Position numbers and translations under genes: made by a program. Source: Solibacillus sp. FSL H8-0523 (GTDB lineage: Bacteria > Bacillota > Bacilli > Bacillales_A > Planococcaceae). Taken from it: DNA of 64,000 nucleotides. This document shows positions 9,064 to 18,502 of the stretch, one piece after another; position 1 is the stretch's first letter; the number at the start of each line of letters is the position of its first letter. The DNA lies in assembly GCF_038051985.1 (NCBI RefSeq), contig NZ_CP150291.1, positions 3,472,001 through 3,536,000 of the forward strand, read 5' to 3'. The notes beneath the pieces were generated by a model, which made no database searches, was not told the origin of the DNA, and saw nothing but the letters and a program-made list of their open reading frames with translations.

Positions 9064-10303
9064 ATTTAGTCATAAGCATGGCTTCATCGACCCATACCTT
9101 TACTTCTTCATACATCGGTAGTACTTTTTCTATTGAAATATTTAATTGCTGCGCTAACGGCTCAATTTGTTGCCAATTGAGATGATGAACTGCCACACTA
9201 AATTGTAAATACGGCGTCATGTCCGTTTTGGCTCCACCAATCGTTTCTAAGGTTGTTTCTGATAAGGGAAGCTGAACTAAAACCGCATTCATCGGACTCT
9301 TTAATAATACATCTATTAATGAAAACAATCCGACTAAAAAATACTCCGAATAATTCGCTTTACGATTTAAGCGTGCACATTTTTCGCACAGCTTCGCTCT
9401 AAATAATGAAGCATACATTAATTCATTGAACACATCACTCTTTTGTTGAATTTCAGACTCATACATCGCTAATAAATAGATCCACTTACGCAATTCTGTT
9501 AAACCTAGAAGCAAAATCGCTTGCTTAATTGACCTTATTTTAGCTTTAGGACGCTTCGTCAAATTATTAATAAGCTTTAACAAACGATAGGTTAACGAAA
9601 TTTCACGCTCAATATTTTCTACAATTAGATTGATGCTCGTTTTGTCATCTTTTAGTAATGAAATGATTTGAAAATATTGAAGTAAATTGGCCGGTATGTC
9701 GGTAACTTGTATAATTTGAGGCTTTTGAAAAAAGTACCCTTGAAATAATGAATACCCAGCATGCTTAGCGCTTTCAAATTCCTCGCGCGTTTCCACTTTT
9801 TCTGCGAGTAATTTAATATGCGGAAATGTCGATTTCACTTTGTTCTCTACGACACTTCGTTGCTGTTCACTAGATAATAAAAAATCAATTTTTATATAGT
9901 CTACCTGCTCGAATAACTCATCATAAATTAGTATCGCTTCATCCATTATGAAATCATCTAAAGCAATTTTGAAGCCTCTTTCCTTTAACTTACGTAATCG
10001 CTCGATTAATGGGGGCGTAATCGGAACATTTTCTAATAATTCAACAACCACTTTTGTTGAATCTAAAAAATCGAGCTCATCTTGCATAAGTAAATTTTCT
10101 GTGAAATTGATAAAAGAGGGTTTGCCATTTGAAATTTCCTGAATGCCAATTGTTAAAAATGAATGGATTAACACATCAATGGTTGCTTTATCTGAATCCA
10201 TTTTTGGGAATTGATTGACATGACTATTTCTATATAACAGTTCATACGCTACGATTTCTTCATCGCGATTAAATATAGGTTGCCTGCCGATAAAAACTTC
10301 CAC
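9062..10303 (-). CDS. EAL-HDOD signalling protein (YuxH family)
   Basis: This two-domain regulator has a degenerate EAL domain in residues 1-205 and an HDOD domain in 205-400. The protein opens MEVFIGRQPIFNRDEEIVAY, typical of the YuxH family. The canonical EAL motif is replaced (YELLYR), and the catalytic metal ligands of cyclic-di-GMP phosphodiesterases are mostly not evident, so it is probably not an active phosphodiesterase. FINFTENLL and KIDFLL segments are recognisable. The start is GTG with AAGGGG upstream. It is monocistronic. The role of EAL-HDOD proteins outside proteobacteria is not established. Confidence 0.85.
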   Translation of the reverse strand: MEVFIGRQPIFNRDEEIVAYELLYRNSHVNQFPKMDSDKATIDVLIHSFLTIGIQEISNGKPSFINFTENLLMQDELDFLDSTKVVVELLENVPITPPLIERLRKLKERGFKIALDDFIMDEAILIYDELFEQVDYIKIDFLLSSEQQRSVVENKVKSTFPHIKLLAEKVETREEFESAKHAGYSLFQGYFFQKPQIIQVTDIPANLLQYFQIISLLKDDKTSINLIVENIEREISLTYRLLKLINNLTKRPKAKIRSIKQAILLLGLTELRKWIYLLAMYESEIQQKSDVFNELMYASLFRAKLCEKCARLNRKANYSEYFLVGLFSLIDVLLKSPMNAVLVQLPLSETTLETIGGAKTDMTPYLQFSVAVHHLNWQQIEPLAQQLNISIEKVLPMYEEVKVWVDEAMLMTK

Positions 10304-10392
10304 GTTACATTACCCCTTCTATATATCGTTGTCTTTTTCTTATCTCTCATTGTACTATAAAATAGATTAACAAAATATAGGAGGTTAACGAT

Positions 10393-11169
10393 GTGAATAC
10401 TGTAAAATATGAACAAAAAGATTTCATCGCTTATGTTACATTAGATCGTCCTGAAATGTTAAACGCTTTTAATTTTGACATGCTTGAGCAATTACGTAAG
10501 GTGATTGAATCCATTCATATCCATCCCGATATTCGTCTTGTAATTATTACAGGAGCCGGCGATAAAGCATTTTCGGTTGGTGCAGATTTAAAGGAACGCA
10601 AAACACTTCCGGATTCGCTCGTTCGGCGCAATTTAAATCGATTTGGCGAGGTATTTACGTTAATCGAGCAATTGCCACAGCCTACAATTTGTATGTTAAA
10701 TGGCTACGCTTTTGGCGGTGGTCTAGAGCTTGCACTTGCTTGCGATTTCCGAATTGCCGCAGATAGCATTACACTTGGCCTAACTGAAACGAGTCTCGGG
10801 ATTATTCCTGGTGCTGGTGGTACACAACGACTACCGCGCTTAATCGGTGAGGCAAAGGCACTTGAATTGATTTTAACCGCTAAGCGCATGACTGCTGCTG
10901 AAGCACTGCAATACGGCGTACTCACAAAAGTGGCACCGCGTGAACAGCTTCAAGAAGTAACTACAGCGTTTGCAGCAGCGATTTTAAAAAATGCCCCCAT
11001 AGCTATTCAGCAGGCGAAATTCGCTGTAAAGCAAGGCATCAAAACGGATATTCAAACTGGCTTACAAATCGAACGCAAAGCCTATGAGTTAACGATTCCA
11101 ACAGAAGACCGAATTGAAGCACTAAACGCCTTTGCCGAAAAAAGATCCCCACAATTTAAGGGGAAATAA
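10393..11169 (+). CDS. Enoyl-CoA hydratase/isomerase family protein
   Basis: This is a crotonase-fold enzyme, likely hydrating an enoyl-CoA; the exact substrate cannot be told. The 258-residue sequence has the oxyanion-hole region GAGDKAFSVGADLKER near residues 54-70 and YAFGGGLELALACDFRIA near 104-121. The catalytic Glu pair region is TETSLGIIPGAGGTQRLPRLIG near 132-153. The start is GTG at 10393, eight bases after AGGAGG. A neighbouring ATG at 10391 is immediately followed by a stop. It stands alone and shares a bidirectional terminator with the DedA gene. Assignment to crotonase, methylglutaconyl hydratase or isomerase is not possible from motifs. Confidence 0.88.
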   Translation: MNTVKYEQKDFIAYVTLDRPEMLNAFNFDMLEQLRKVIESIHIHPDIRLVIITGAGDKAFSVGADLKERKTLPDSLVRRNLNRFGEVFTLIEQLPQPTICMLNGYAFGGGLELALACDFRIAADSITLGLTETSLGIIPGAGGTQRLPRLIGEAKALELILTAKRMTAAEALQYGVLTKVAPREQLQEVTTAFAAAILKNAPIAIQQAKFAVKQGIKTDIQTGLQIERKAYELTIPTEDRIEALNAFAEKRSPQFKGK

Positions 11170-11224
11170 TTTATTATTCTTCTCCTATCAGTAATTTCAA
11201 TTTCTTATTATTTTCACGAAATAA

Positions 11225-11258
11225 AAGGGCATCGCTAAACAACATTAGCGATGCCCTT
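11225..11258. terminator. Bidirectional terminator between convergent genes
   Basis: AAGGGCATCGCTAA pairs perfectly with TTAGCGATGCCCTT around a six-base loop, between the convergent hydratase and DedA genes. Confidence 0.85.
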
Positions 11259-11263
11259 ACTTA

Positions 11264-11902
11264 TTATTTTTTACGCGCTTTTAACGCACCGATAATTGCA
11301 GGTAATACTGAAATTACAATAATTAAAATTAATACAACTGAGAAGTTATCTTTGATAATTGGAATATTTCCGAAGAAGTAGCCCAGTAACGTACAGCTCA
11401 TCACCCATAAAAATGCGCCAAGTACGTTGTAAAAAAGGAAGTAACGATAATGCATACGACTTGCCCCTGCAACGAAGGGAATGAACGTACGAATAAATGG
11501 CATGAAGCGGGCAATAACGATTGTTTTACCACCATGCTTATTGAAGAAATTTTGGGCAATTTCTAAACGCTCACGATTAATGACGCGACCGATAAAGCTA
11601 TTTTCCGGAATCGACATCCCTACTTTATGCCCAATATGATAATTGACTGTATCTCCAATTACAGCTGCTACGAAGAACACGATTAATAGTGTATATAAGT
11701 TAAATGCGCCTAGAGCAGCAAGTGTACCACTCGCAAATAATAGCGAATCCCCCGGTAAAAACGGCATAATGACTACGCCTGTTTCAACGAATACTATGCT
11801 AAATAAAATCCCATATGACCAATTGCCAAACTGTTGGATAATATCAACAAGATGCTCGTCAATGTGTAAAATAAAATCAATTAACCCATAAATGATTGAC
11901 AT
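11264..11902 (-). CDS. DedA family membrane protein
   Basis: This is an integral membrane protein of the DedA/SNARE-associated (VTT domain) family. Members are now linked to flipping of phospholipid or undecaprenyl-phosphate carriers and to proton-motive-force homeostasis. The 212-residue protein shows the family segment FVETGVVIMPFLPGDSLLF near residues 39-57 and GGKTIVIARFMPFIRTF near 125-141, with four or five hydrophobic helices and a basic C terminus. It is monocistronic with a weak ribosome site. Which DedA subfamily and which substrate are unknown. Confidence 0.9.
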   Translation of the reverse strand: MSIIYGLIDFILHIDEHLVDIIQQFGNWSYGILFSIVFVETGVVIMPFLPGDSLLFASGTLAALGAFNLYTLLIVFFVAAVIGDTVNYHIGHKVGMSIPENSFIGRVINRERLEIAQNFFNKHGGKTIVIARFMPFIRTFIPFVAGASRMHYRYFLFYNVLGAFLWVMSCTLLGYFFGNIPIIKDNFSVVLILIIVISVLPAIIGALKARKK

Positions 11903-12075
11903 CGTTATTCTCTCTTTTCTACTAAATTATTTTTTTATTTTATCATACTATGAAAGTGACCGTTATTTATTTCTACTTAGTAAAGACGCATTCCTTGTTT
12001 AATTGTTGCTACAATCAGTCTTTTGCTAATCAAATTTACAAAACTGTAATATTAGAGCGTCATTATGAACAATAT

Positions 12076-12104
12076 GAAAAGGGTACCCACGAATGTGGAT
12101 ACCC
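12076..12104 (-). terminator. Terminator after the S9 peptidase gene
   Basis: GGGTATCCAC pairs with GTGGGTACCC around a four-base loop and is followed by TTTTC on the minus strand. Confidence 0.75.
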
Positions 12105-12115
12105 AACATTTCTTT

Positions 12116-14089
12116 TTATAAATACTTGTCAAACCAGCCCGTAATTTGTGCTAAACGCTCTACGCGTAAGCTTGGAATGCCTGTACGTGATAAATTGTGA
12201 TCACTTTCAGGGAAGCGTACAAATCCTACTTCCTTGCCCATTCGTTTTAACGTAATGTAAAACTGCTCTGCTTGCTCAATTGGACAGCGGAAATCGCGTT
12301 CGCTATGTAAAATCAGAAGCGGTGTTTCTACATTGGCAGCGTATTTTAAAGGTGAATGATGCCATAACTTTTCAACATTATTCATGTCGGCAAGCATTTG
12401 CCATTCTGCGAAATAATAGCCGATATCTGAAACGCCGTTAAAGCTAATCCAGTTCGAGATTGAGCGTTGTGTAACAGCTGCTTTAAAGCGATTTGTATGA
12501 CCAACCGCCCAGTTTGTCATAAAGCCACCATAACTACCGCCAGTTAAACCTAAACGCGACTCGTCAATCCAGTCATAGTTGGCTAACGCGTAATCTACGC
12601 CGTCCATAATATCTCGGTAGTCTCCACCACCGTAATCACCGCGCACTGCATCGACAAAGCTTTGCGAGTAACCATGACTACCGCGTGGATTTACGTATAA
12701 TACCCCGTAGCCCTGTGCAGCAAGTAACTGTATTTCATGGAAGAAGGTATTCGCATAAAGTGTATGCGGCCCCCCATGTACTTCGACGATCAATGGGTAC
12801 TTTCCGCCCTCTACATAGTTTGCCGGCTTCATCATCCAGCCATGAACAGTTAACCCATCCTGTGCCGTATAAACAATTGCTTCAGGTGATGATAAGGTAG
12901 TATTCTCTAAAAATGCAGCGTTAAAGTGTGTTAATTGCTTTCGCTCACCTGTTGTAATATCAAAATCAAACAGCTCTCCAGGGAATGTTGGATTCGAGAC
13001 CGTCATTAATGCGCGGTTACCATTTTTGAAAATCGCGTAGCCGTACACATGCTCCTGCTCTGGTGATGCTGGGTACAGGGCGCCTTCAAGCGTTGCATAA
13101 TACAAACGCACATCGCCTTCTGTGGATACTTGGAAGTATAAATCATTGTTTTCTGTCCACATTACTGTTGGTGCAGAGGCCGCTTGCTGCGTATCACCGA
13201 CCGCGTAATCCCCTACTGGCGCATCAAACATTTCTGTTAGTTTTTGTGTGGCTTTTGTTTGTGTATCATAAATATACACATGACCATGCGTTGCGCTTTT
13301 AAACGTAAGATCGGCACCACCAAACGCGATATAACGGTCATCAAATGAAAATGCCGTGTCTCCGTAATAGCCGTCTTCATCGATTAGTAGTGTTTCAACT
13401 TTCGTCTCCACATCTACTAAATAAAGCGGTGTACGGAATACGTCGTCTGTATTGTCGACACGGTTTACCGCCATGACAAGTGTTTTGCCATCATGTGAAA
13501 TACCTTGTAGGCTGTGCGAATACGGTTCATCTGTAAATGCCGTTATTTCTTTTGAAGCGACGTCGACAAGAGCGATTTGGGCATAGCGTTCTTGAGGTAG
13601 AAGCCCGATGCTATCTGCTTTGTACTTCATTTTGCCAACGACATAAGCTTTCGGGAATTTTTTGTCATCCTTCTCTTCCTCATCGGTAATCGCTAACCCT
13701 TTTTTAACAGATGTCGTTATCCACACTTTTTCACCGCATGGGCTCCATAAAAATGAATTGACGCAGTTTGGTAAGGTTGTCACTTCCTCTGCTTCCCCAC
13801 CGCGGCTATTTAATATGTATAGCTGTTGCTTGTCGCCGCGCTTTGCTAAAAATGCAACCTTTTTGCCGTTTGGTGACCAAGCCGGACTTGATACGCGCTC
13901 GTTGCCATAAGTCCACTGCGTAATCTCACCTGACTCAAGCTCAATGTGAAATAAATGCGCATTGTAGTTGTTTTCTTTTTCATTGATTTGTGTGCGAATA
14001 AACAACGCTTGTTGTTCATTTGGCGCTAAAATCGGGTTGGTGATTGATTGCAATTCAAATAGGCTTTCTTTTGTTACAAAGTTTGTCAT
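12116..14089 (-). CDS. S9 family serine peptidase (acylaminoacyl-peptidase type)
   Basis: This is a prolyl-oligopeptidase-clan hydrolase with an N-terminal seven-bladed beta-propeller (roughly residues 20-390) and a C-terminal alpha/beta-hydrolase domain (about 400-657). Visible catalytic elements are nucleophile motif GGSYGG near residue 512, Asp in HSERDFRCP near 597, and His in ESDHNLS near 631. It probably removes acylated or N-terminal residues from short peptides in the cytosol, as no signal peptide is seen. GAGGGG precedes the ATG. It is transcribed alone and followed by a terminator. The upstream gap carries repeat copy B. Confidence 0.9.
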   Translation of the reverse strand: MTNFVTKESLFELQSITNPILAPNEQQALFIRTQINEKENNYNAHLFHIELESGEITQWTYGNERVSSPAWSPNGKKVAFLAKRGDKQQLYILNSRGGEAEEVTTLPNCVNSFLWSPCGEKVWITTSVKKGLAITDEEEKDDKKFPKAYVVGKMKYKADSIGLLPQERYAQIALVDVASKEITAFTDEPYSHSLQGISHDGKTLVMAVNRVDNTDDVFRTPLYLVDVETKVETLLIDEDGYYGDTAFSFDDRYIAFGGADLTFKSATHGHVYIYDTQTKATQKLTEMFDAPVGDYAVGDTQQAASAPTVMWTENNDLYFQVSTEGDVRLYYATLEGALYPASPEQEHVYGYAIFKNGNRALMTVSNPTFPGELFDFDITTGERKQLTHFNAAFLENTTLSSPEAIVYTAQDGLTVHGWMMKPANYVEGGKYPLIVEVHGGPHTLYANTFFHEIQLLAAQGYGVLYVNPRGSHGYSQSFVDAVRGDYGGGDYRDIMDGVDYALANYDWIDESRLGLTGGSYGGFMTNWAVGHTNRFKAAVTQRSISNWISFNGVSDIGYYFAEWQMLADMNNVEKLWHHSPLKYAANVETPLLILHSERDFRCPIEQAEQFYITLKRMGKEVGFVRFPESDHNLSRTGIPSLRVERLAQITGWFDKYL

Positions 14090-14163
14090 AAGGCACCCCT
14101 CAACTATTTCGGATTTCGTAATACAAAAAGCTTATCATTTTTTAATTGAAATTTCAAAATTCT

Positions 14164-14820
14164 GGTTCATCCCCCTAAGTTCAGAGCCATTCTGCTGCGC
14201 TACGGGGATAACGCGTTGAATTGAGATAATTTTAAGCTCGCGTCCGTTGCACTTCGTTCCGGGGCAGGCTTTTCTGGGGGCGTGGCTCCAACTAACTTTT
14301 GATGCCTCTTACGGTGGCATCAAAAGTGGATTTTCCGCGTACGCTTAATCCCCTAGAAGTCCGCTCCTTCACTCCGTACAACTCTATTTTTCGAAGCAAG
14401 TTTAGTGAGAACTCACCCTTCGCTCCGCATCACTCTACTTTGGAATAAAGCCGGATTCTGTAAAAAATGATGAAACATAGCATGTCCCTTTTAAAATAGT
14501 GCTACTTATATCAAACGGTAATATAAAAGAACCTTTCAATAAATGAATTTTCAATCAGCACAGCTTTAATTAAGTACATTTAATTTAGAAAGAATAACTT
14601 TTTTACCATCTGCCGCCTCGCGATAGCGCAAGCGGCTTGATTTTTTGTTTTTACTTTACTTTATAACGAAAGTAAAAGTTTATGATTGGCGGGCCTCGCA
14701 TGCGGCATTAGAGAAAGTGGTAGAGACACGTACGACGTGGCTCTAACGCTTTCATGCCGTTGCCCGCCAATAAAAATGCAAAACTTTATACGAAAAACAC
14801 CCCGAGGTATGGTGATGAAC
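14164..14820 (+). repeat. Composite intergenic repeat, copy B
   Basis: This is the most complete copy of the family. It has terminal boxes at both ends (14164-14180 and 14801-14820). The core hairpin has arms ACTTTTGATGCC (14295-14306) and GGCATCAAAAGT (14316-14327). The module CTCGCGATAGCGCAAGCGGC lies at 14617-14636. A second long hairpin with outer arms ATTGGCGGGC (14685-14694) and GCCCGCCAAT (14762-14771) has nested pairing CGGCAT/ATGCCG inside. About 180 bp of AT-rich spacer separate the two halves. It fills the gap between the acyl-CoA ligase and S9 peptidase genes; no gene is seen in it. Confidence 0.9.
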
Positions 14821-14834
14821 TAAAATTCTACTCC

Positions 14835-14873
14835 AAAAAAACACCTATTACAGTTTTACGGTGCAATAGGTGT
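14835..14873 (-). terminator. Terminator after the acyl-CoA ligase gene
   Basis: ACACCTATT pairs with AATAGGTGT and is followed by a T run on the minus strand, directly after the lcfB-like stop. Confidence 0.8.
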
Positions 14874-14879
14874 CAGACA

Positions 14880-16430
14880 TTATGCTTTTGTTGCTTCTTT
14901 TAGCGTACGGCGCAGAATTTTGCCGGTTGTGTTTTTTGGTAGCTCATCTAAAATTTCGATAACTGACGGTACTTTGTATTTTACAATATGCTTCGCGCAG
15001 TATTCTTTAATACTTTCGACTGTAACTGTCGGATCTTTTAACACGACATACGCGTGTACGGCTTCACCGAAGTTTGGATCTGGGAAGCCGACTACTGCTG
15101 CTTCAACAATTCCATTATGCGAATAAAGCACTTCTTCCACTTCACGTGGATATACATTGAACCCACCGACAATAATTAAATCCTTTTTGCGGTCAACGAT
15201 GTAGAAATAGTCCTCTTCATCTTTACGCGCTAGATCGCCTGTGTATAACCAACCATCACGAATAGCTGCAGCTGTGTCTTCTGGCATTTTATAATAGCCC
15301 TTCATGACGTTCGGTCCGCGTACGATTAATTCGCCCACTTCTCCAACTGCAACTTCCTCTCCGTTTTCGTCAACAACTTTATTTTCTACGTTAACAATTG
15401 ACGGTCCAATTGAGCCGGGCTTGCGCTCACGGTCGATTGGGTTAAAGCACGTAACCGGTGATGCTTCTGATAACCCGTAACCCTCTGATACACGTACATT
15501 AAACTTCTGCTCAAAGTTATGTAACAGGGATACAGGTAACGAAGAACCACCTGAAATGGCTAAGCGTAAATTTGAGAATGCGCTTACATCGCCACCATCA
15601 AATTGATACAAGAAATTAAACATCGTCGGAACACCTGCAAATACCGTTGCTTTGTAAGCCGCCGCTAAATCAAAAATTTCCACTGGGCTAAAGCGTGGAG
15701 CTAGAAGAATTGTCGCCCCGCGCGTTAATGGTGCATTGACAACTACCGTTAACGCAAATACGTGGAATACAGGCAGAGTCGCAATAATACGGTCATCCGT
15801 TGTTATTTTTAAATAGTCCCCAATATCACGTGCGTTTGAATATAAATTGTTATGCGTCAGCATCGCGCCTTTTGGATGCCCCGTTGTACCCGATGTATAC
15901 AAAATAATTGCGGTATCATCTGGCGACACGTCAACCGGGTCCACCGAACGCGAAGACCCTGCTAACACTTGTGTAAATAATGTTGTTTTGGCTTTCGCAC
16001 CGTCTGATAATGCGGCATATTTCTCTCCAATATCCGGTGTCGTTTCACAAACAATGTAATTTGTTACTTGTGGTAATCCTTGCACCCCTGCTTCCACAAG
16101 CGGTAATAATAAGTCTAGCGCGATGACAACTTTCACATCACCATTTTTTAAAATGTATGAAATTTCATCTGGCGTATAAATCGGATTCACCGGAATCGCG
16201 ACTGCCCCAATACGCATTGACGCGTATAAGCTAATGATGAAATGCGGTGTATTGCCGAGTAAAAAGGCGATATGATCCCCTTTTTGTACACCCATATCCT
16301 CTAGCGCACCTGCAAAGCGAGCAATCGTTTGCTCAAGCTCTCCGTAAGATGTGCCCTTCCCTAAAAAGTGATACGCTGTTTTTTCTGGTTGTTCGAAAGC
16401 TTGTTGCCTTACTTTTTCAACTAAATTCAA
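14880..16430 (-). CDS. lcfB: Long-chain fatty-acid-CoA ligase (LcfB-like)
   Basis: It activates long-chain fatty acids to acyl-CoA with ATP, via an acyl-adenylate, for beta-oxidation. The AMP-binding motif YTSGTTGHPKGA lies near residues 178-189. GYGLSEASPV and TGDLARKDEEDYFYIVDRKK follow, and the C-terminal catalytic Lys is in PKNTTGKILRR. I choose TTG at 16430 as start, nine bases after AAAGGGG; this gives MNLVEK, as I recall for B. subtilis LcfB. The ATG at 16439 abuts the ribosome site. A FadR-like box lies just upstream. Length is 516 residues. Confidence 0.9.
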   Translation of the reverse strand: MNLVEKVRQQAFEQPEKTAYHFLGKGTSYGELEQTIARFAGALEDMGVQKGDHIAFLLGNTPHFIISLYASMRIGAVAIPVNPIYTPDEISYILKNGDVKVVIALDLLLPLVEAGVQGLPQVTNYIVCETTPDIGEKYAALSDGAKAKTTLFTQVLAGSSRSVDPVDVSPDDTAIILYTSGTTGHPKGAMLTHNNLYSNARDIGDYLKITTDDRIIATLPVFHVFALTVVVNAPLTRGATILLAPRFSPVEIFDLAAAYKATVFAGVPTMFNFLYQFDGGDVSAFSNLRLAISGGSSLPVSLLHNFEQKFNVRVSEGYGLSEASPVTCFNPIDRERKPGSIGPSIVNVENKVVDENGEEVAVGEVGELIVRGPNVMKGYYKMPEDTAAAIRDGWLYTGDLARKDEEDYFYIVDRKKDLIIVGGFNVYPREVEEVLYSHNGIVEAAVVGFPDPNFGEAVHAYVVLKDPTVTVESIKEYCAKHIVKYKVPSVIEILDELPKNTTGKILRRTLKEATKA

Positions 16431-16456
16431 TACACCCATCCCCTTTATGCGTGAAA

Positions 16457-16474
16457 TGAAAGAATATTCACTTT
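16457..16474. promoter_or_regulatory. FadR-like operator before lcfB
   Basis: TGAAAGAATATTCACTTT matches most positions of the Bacillus FadR (YsiA) consensus TGAATGANTANTCATTCA, 27 bp upstream of the lcfB start. lcfB is a known FadR target in B. subtilis, which supports the reading. Confidence 0.5.
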
Positions 16475-16567
16475 AGTAGAATTATAAAATAAGTATATTA
16501 ATAAAACAATACAAAAATCTCTTTTATACTTAAATTTTGTTCCTAATGTGAATATTTTAGTTGAAAA

Positions 16568-18502
16568 CTATCCTTTAATATGTGAAATATAGCGCCAGCG
16601 AATTAAGAAAAAGTACACAATTTGAATAAAGCTAAAGCAGGTAAATGCAAAAATGAGTTCTTTTACAATAGATAAGTTCATCACATCATTTAATACCGTC
16701 TGTACAACATAAAACGCAAATGCACTATGCACAAGGGCTAATCCCCACGGCAGGAAAAATTGAATGACTAAATTGCGTGTCACAAGTCGTTTCATTTCCT
16801 TATCGGTTAATCCAATCCTTCTTAGTGTATCGAATTGTTTCTTTTCACGATCAAGGTTGGCATAGATTTTGAAATAAACAAAGCTGCCCGATGCGAGTAA
16901 AAATACGGCCACTACTAAAATGCCAACAAGTGTCAGTAACGAATACGTCGCTAATATATAAGAATAATTTAAACCTGCATTTTCAAAATAAAAGGGTAGT
17001 GAATATTCATCGTTTAATACGTATTCTCTTGCGACCATTTGCTGAATACCTAACCCAATGAATTCCGTTTCAGTCCAGTTCGGAATATCAAACGTAAATA
17101 AATGATAGCCTGGCTCCACATTGGGAGAGCGTTCGAAGTCTTTTTCAAGCTTTGCAAAATCCTCATCGCTAATAATGATCGAGTTACTGCTAATCATCGC
17201 AGCCGGGAAAAACATTTTTGGATATACGCTATTAATCGTAAGTGGCACACTATTTTCCTTTAACACCGTATGCACAACCGTCTCGCGTAGCTCCTTAATT
17301 GAATCCTCCGAATATGGAATAAACATCGCTTCACCGCGCTCTAAGCTGACAAGCGGGTATTTATACGAAAACAGCAGGTGGTTAATATCCGTCTCTCGGA
17401 ATATTTCTACGGGATTAGAGGTGAAGGTAGACGTTTGACGCACAACGGAAAAACGCGTCATATGATAGCTAATGTCGCCCTCTTCTAACTCTTCAATAAG
17501 CGACAATACATGCTCTACTTCATATGGGTTGTCTACTTCCCCTTTATAAATAATGCCGATTGGATTAAGTTTATCGTACTGCGATGTATACGATGACATC
17601 GCCGACAAGATGCCTACCGTTAAAAACGCCAGCGTCGAGACAAGCGTCACAATGAAAAACATGCGCGAATTAATGCGCAGCACTTGTACCTGCTCTGCAA
17701 TAGACAAGAGACGAGAACGCTTCCAATAAATATGCTTTCTACGCTTCACCAGGTCGAGAATAAGCAATGTCGTATCCGTAAAGAAGTAATACGTCCCAAA
17801 CGTCACAAAAATTGGAATAAGGAGCGTATACGTGAATAAAGATGATTTCGTAGTAAATAGTGCCAAGCTATAGCCAATTGCAATTAACCCAATTCCAAAA
17901 ATCGCATGGCGCTTTGAATACGTGGATTCGATAGTAACAGACTGCTGCCCACGAATTAAATCGCGAATTTTCAAATCCGGAATAAACAGCATACTAATTG
18001 TTGAAATAACAATGAATGCGCTTAAATAAACAAACAGTGTCAATACAAATGGCTCCCACGATAAATACAAGGGCAATGCCGATAGATTCAAAATTTCACG
18101 CACAATCATGAAGAAAAACTTCGAAAAGGCATAGCCAAACACAATGCCCGATAAACACGAAAACAGCCCGATTGTCATCGTTTCAATGAAAATTAACTTT
18201 CCAAGCTGATGCCGATCCATACCGAGCTGTAACAATATCGCAAATTCCTTCGTACGCGCTTCTAAAAAGGCCCGCAGCGAATAAAAAATAAAAAACCATG
18301 AAAACAGCACTAAGATAATTTCTGCAAATACCATGCCCGCAATAGATACTTCTCCTAAAAAGCCACTTTCTATTTCCGGATGAAACATAAGCATCGAGTA
18401 AATAAAAAACACAAAAACCGAAAAAAAGCTGGCCATGAAAAACGCAGCGTAATTTCGGAAGTTACGGAAAACGTTACGGTAAGCGAATTGAAGAAAAGTC
18501 AC
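16568..18502 (-). CDS. BceB-type ABC transporter permease (FtsX family)
   Basis: This is the membrane component of a bacitracin-efflux-type transporter that also senses cell-wall-active peptides. The protein of about 644 residues has the BceB layout: about ten hydrophobic helices, with one large extracellular domain (roughly residues 310-520) between the seventh and eighth, and FtsX-like domains at both ends. I prefer GTG 18502, eight bases after AGGGGG, over the ATG at 18508, which is only three bases from it. It overlaps the ATPase gene. The peptide specificity cannot be read from sequence. Confidence 0.88.
   Translation of the reverse strand: MTFLQFAYRNVFRNFRNYAAFFMASFFSVFVFFIYSMLMFHPEIESGFLGEVSIAGMVFAEIILVLFSWFFIFYSLRAFLEARTKEFAILLQLGMDRHQLGKLIFIETMTIGLFSCLSGIVFGYAFSKFFFMIVREILNLSALPLYLSWEPFVLTLFVYLSAFIVISTISMLFIPDLKIRDLIRGQQSVTIESTYSKRHAIFGIGLIAIGYSLALFTTKSSLFTYTLLIPIFVTFGTYYFFTDTTLLILDLVKRRKHIYWKRSRLLSIAEQVQVLRINSRMFFIVTLVSTLAFLTVGILSAMSSYTSQYDKLNPIGIIYKGEVDNPYEVEHVLSLIEELEEGDISYHMTRFSVVRQTSTFTSNPVEIFRETDINHLLFSYKYPLVSLERGEAMFIPYSEDSIKELRETVVHTVLKENSVPLTINSVYPKMFFPAAMISSNSIIISDEDFAKLEKDFERSPNVEPGYHLFTFDIPNWTETEFIGLGIQQMVAREYVLNDEYSLPFYFENAGLNYSYILATYSLLTLVGILVVAVFLLASGSFVYFKIYANLDREKKQFDTLRRIGLTDKEMKRLVTRNLVIQFFLPWGLALVHSAFAFYVVQTVLNDVMNLSIVKELIFAFTCFSFIQIVYFFLIRWRYISHIKG

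Noticed and set aside
14521-14600. A possible small RNA or gene in the AT-rich spacer of repeat copy B
   Set aside because: No reading frame, promoter or terminator is convincing, and the spacer is not conserved in length or sequence between copies.
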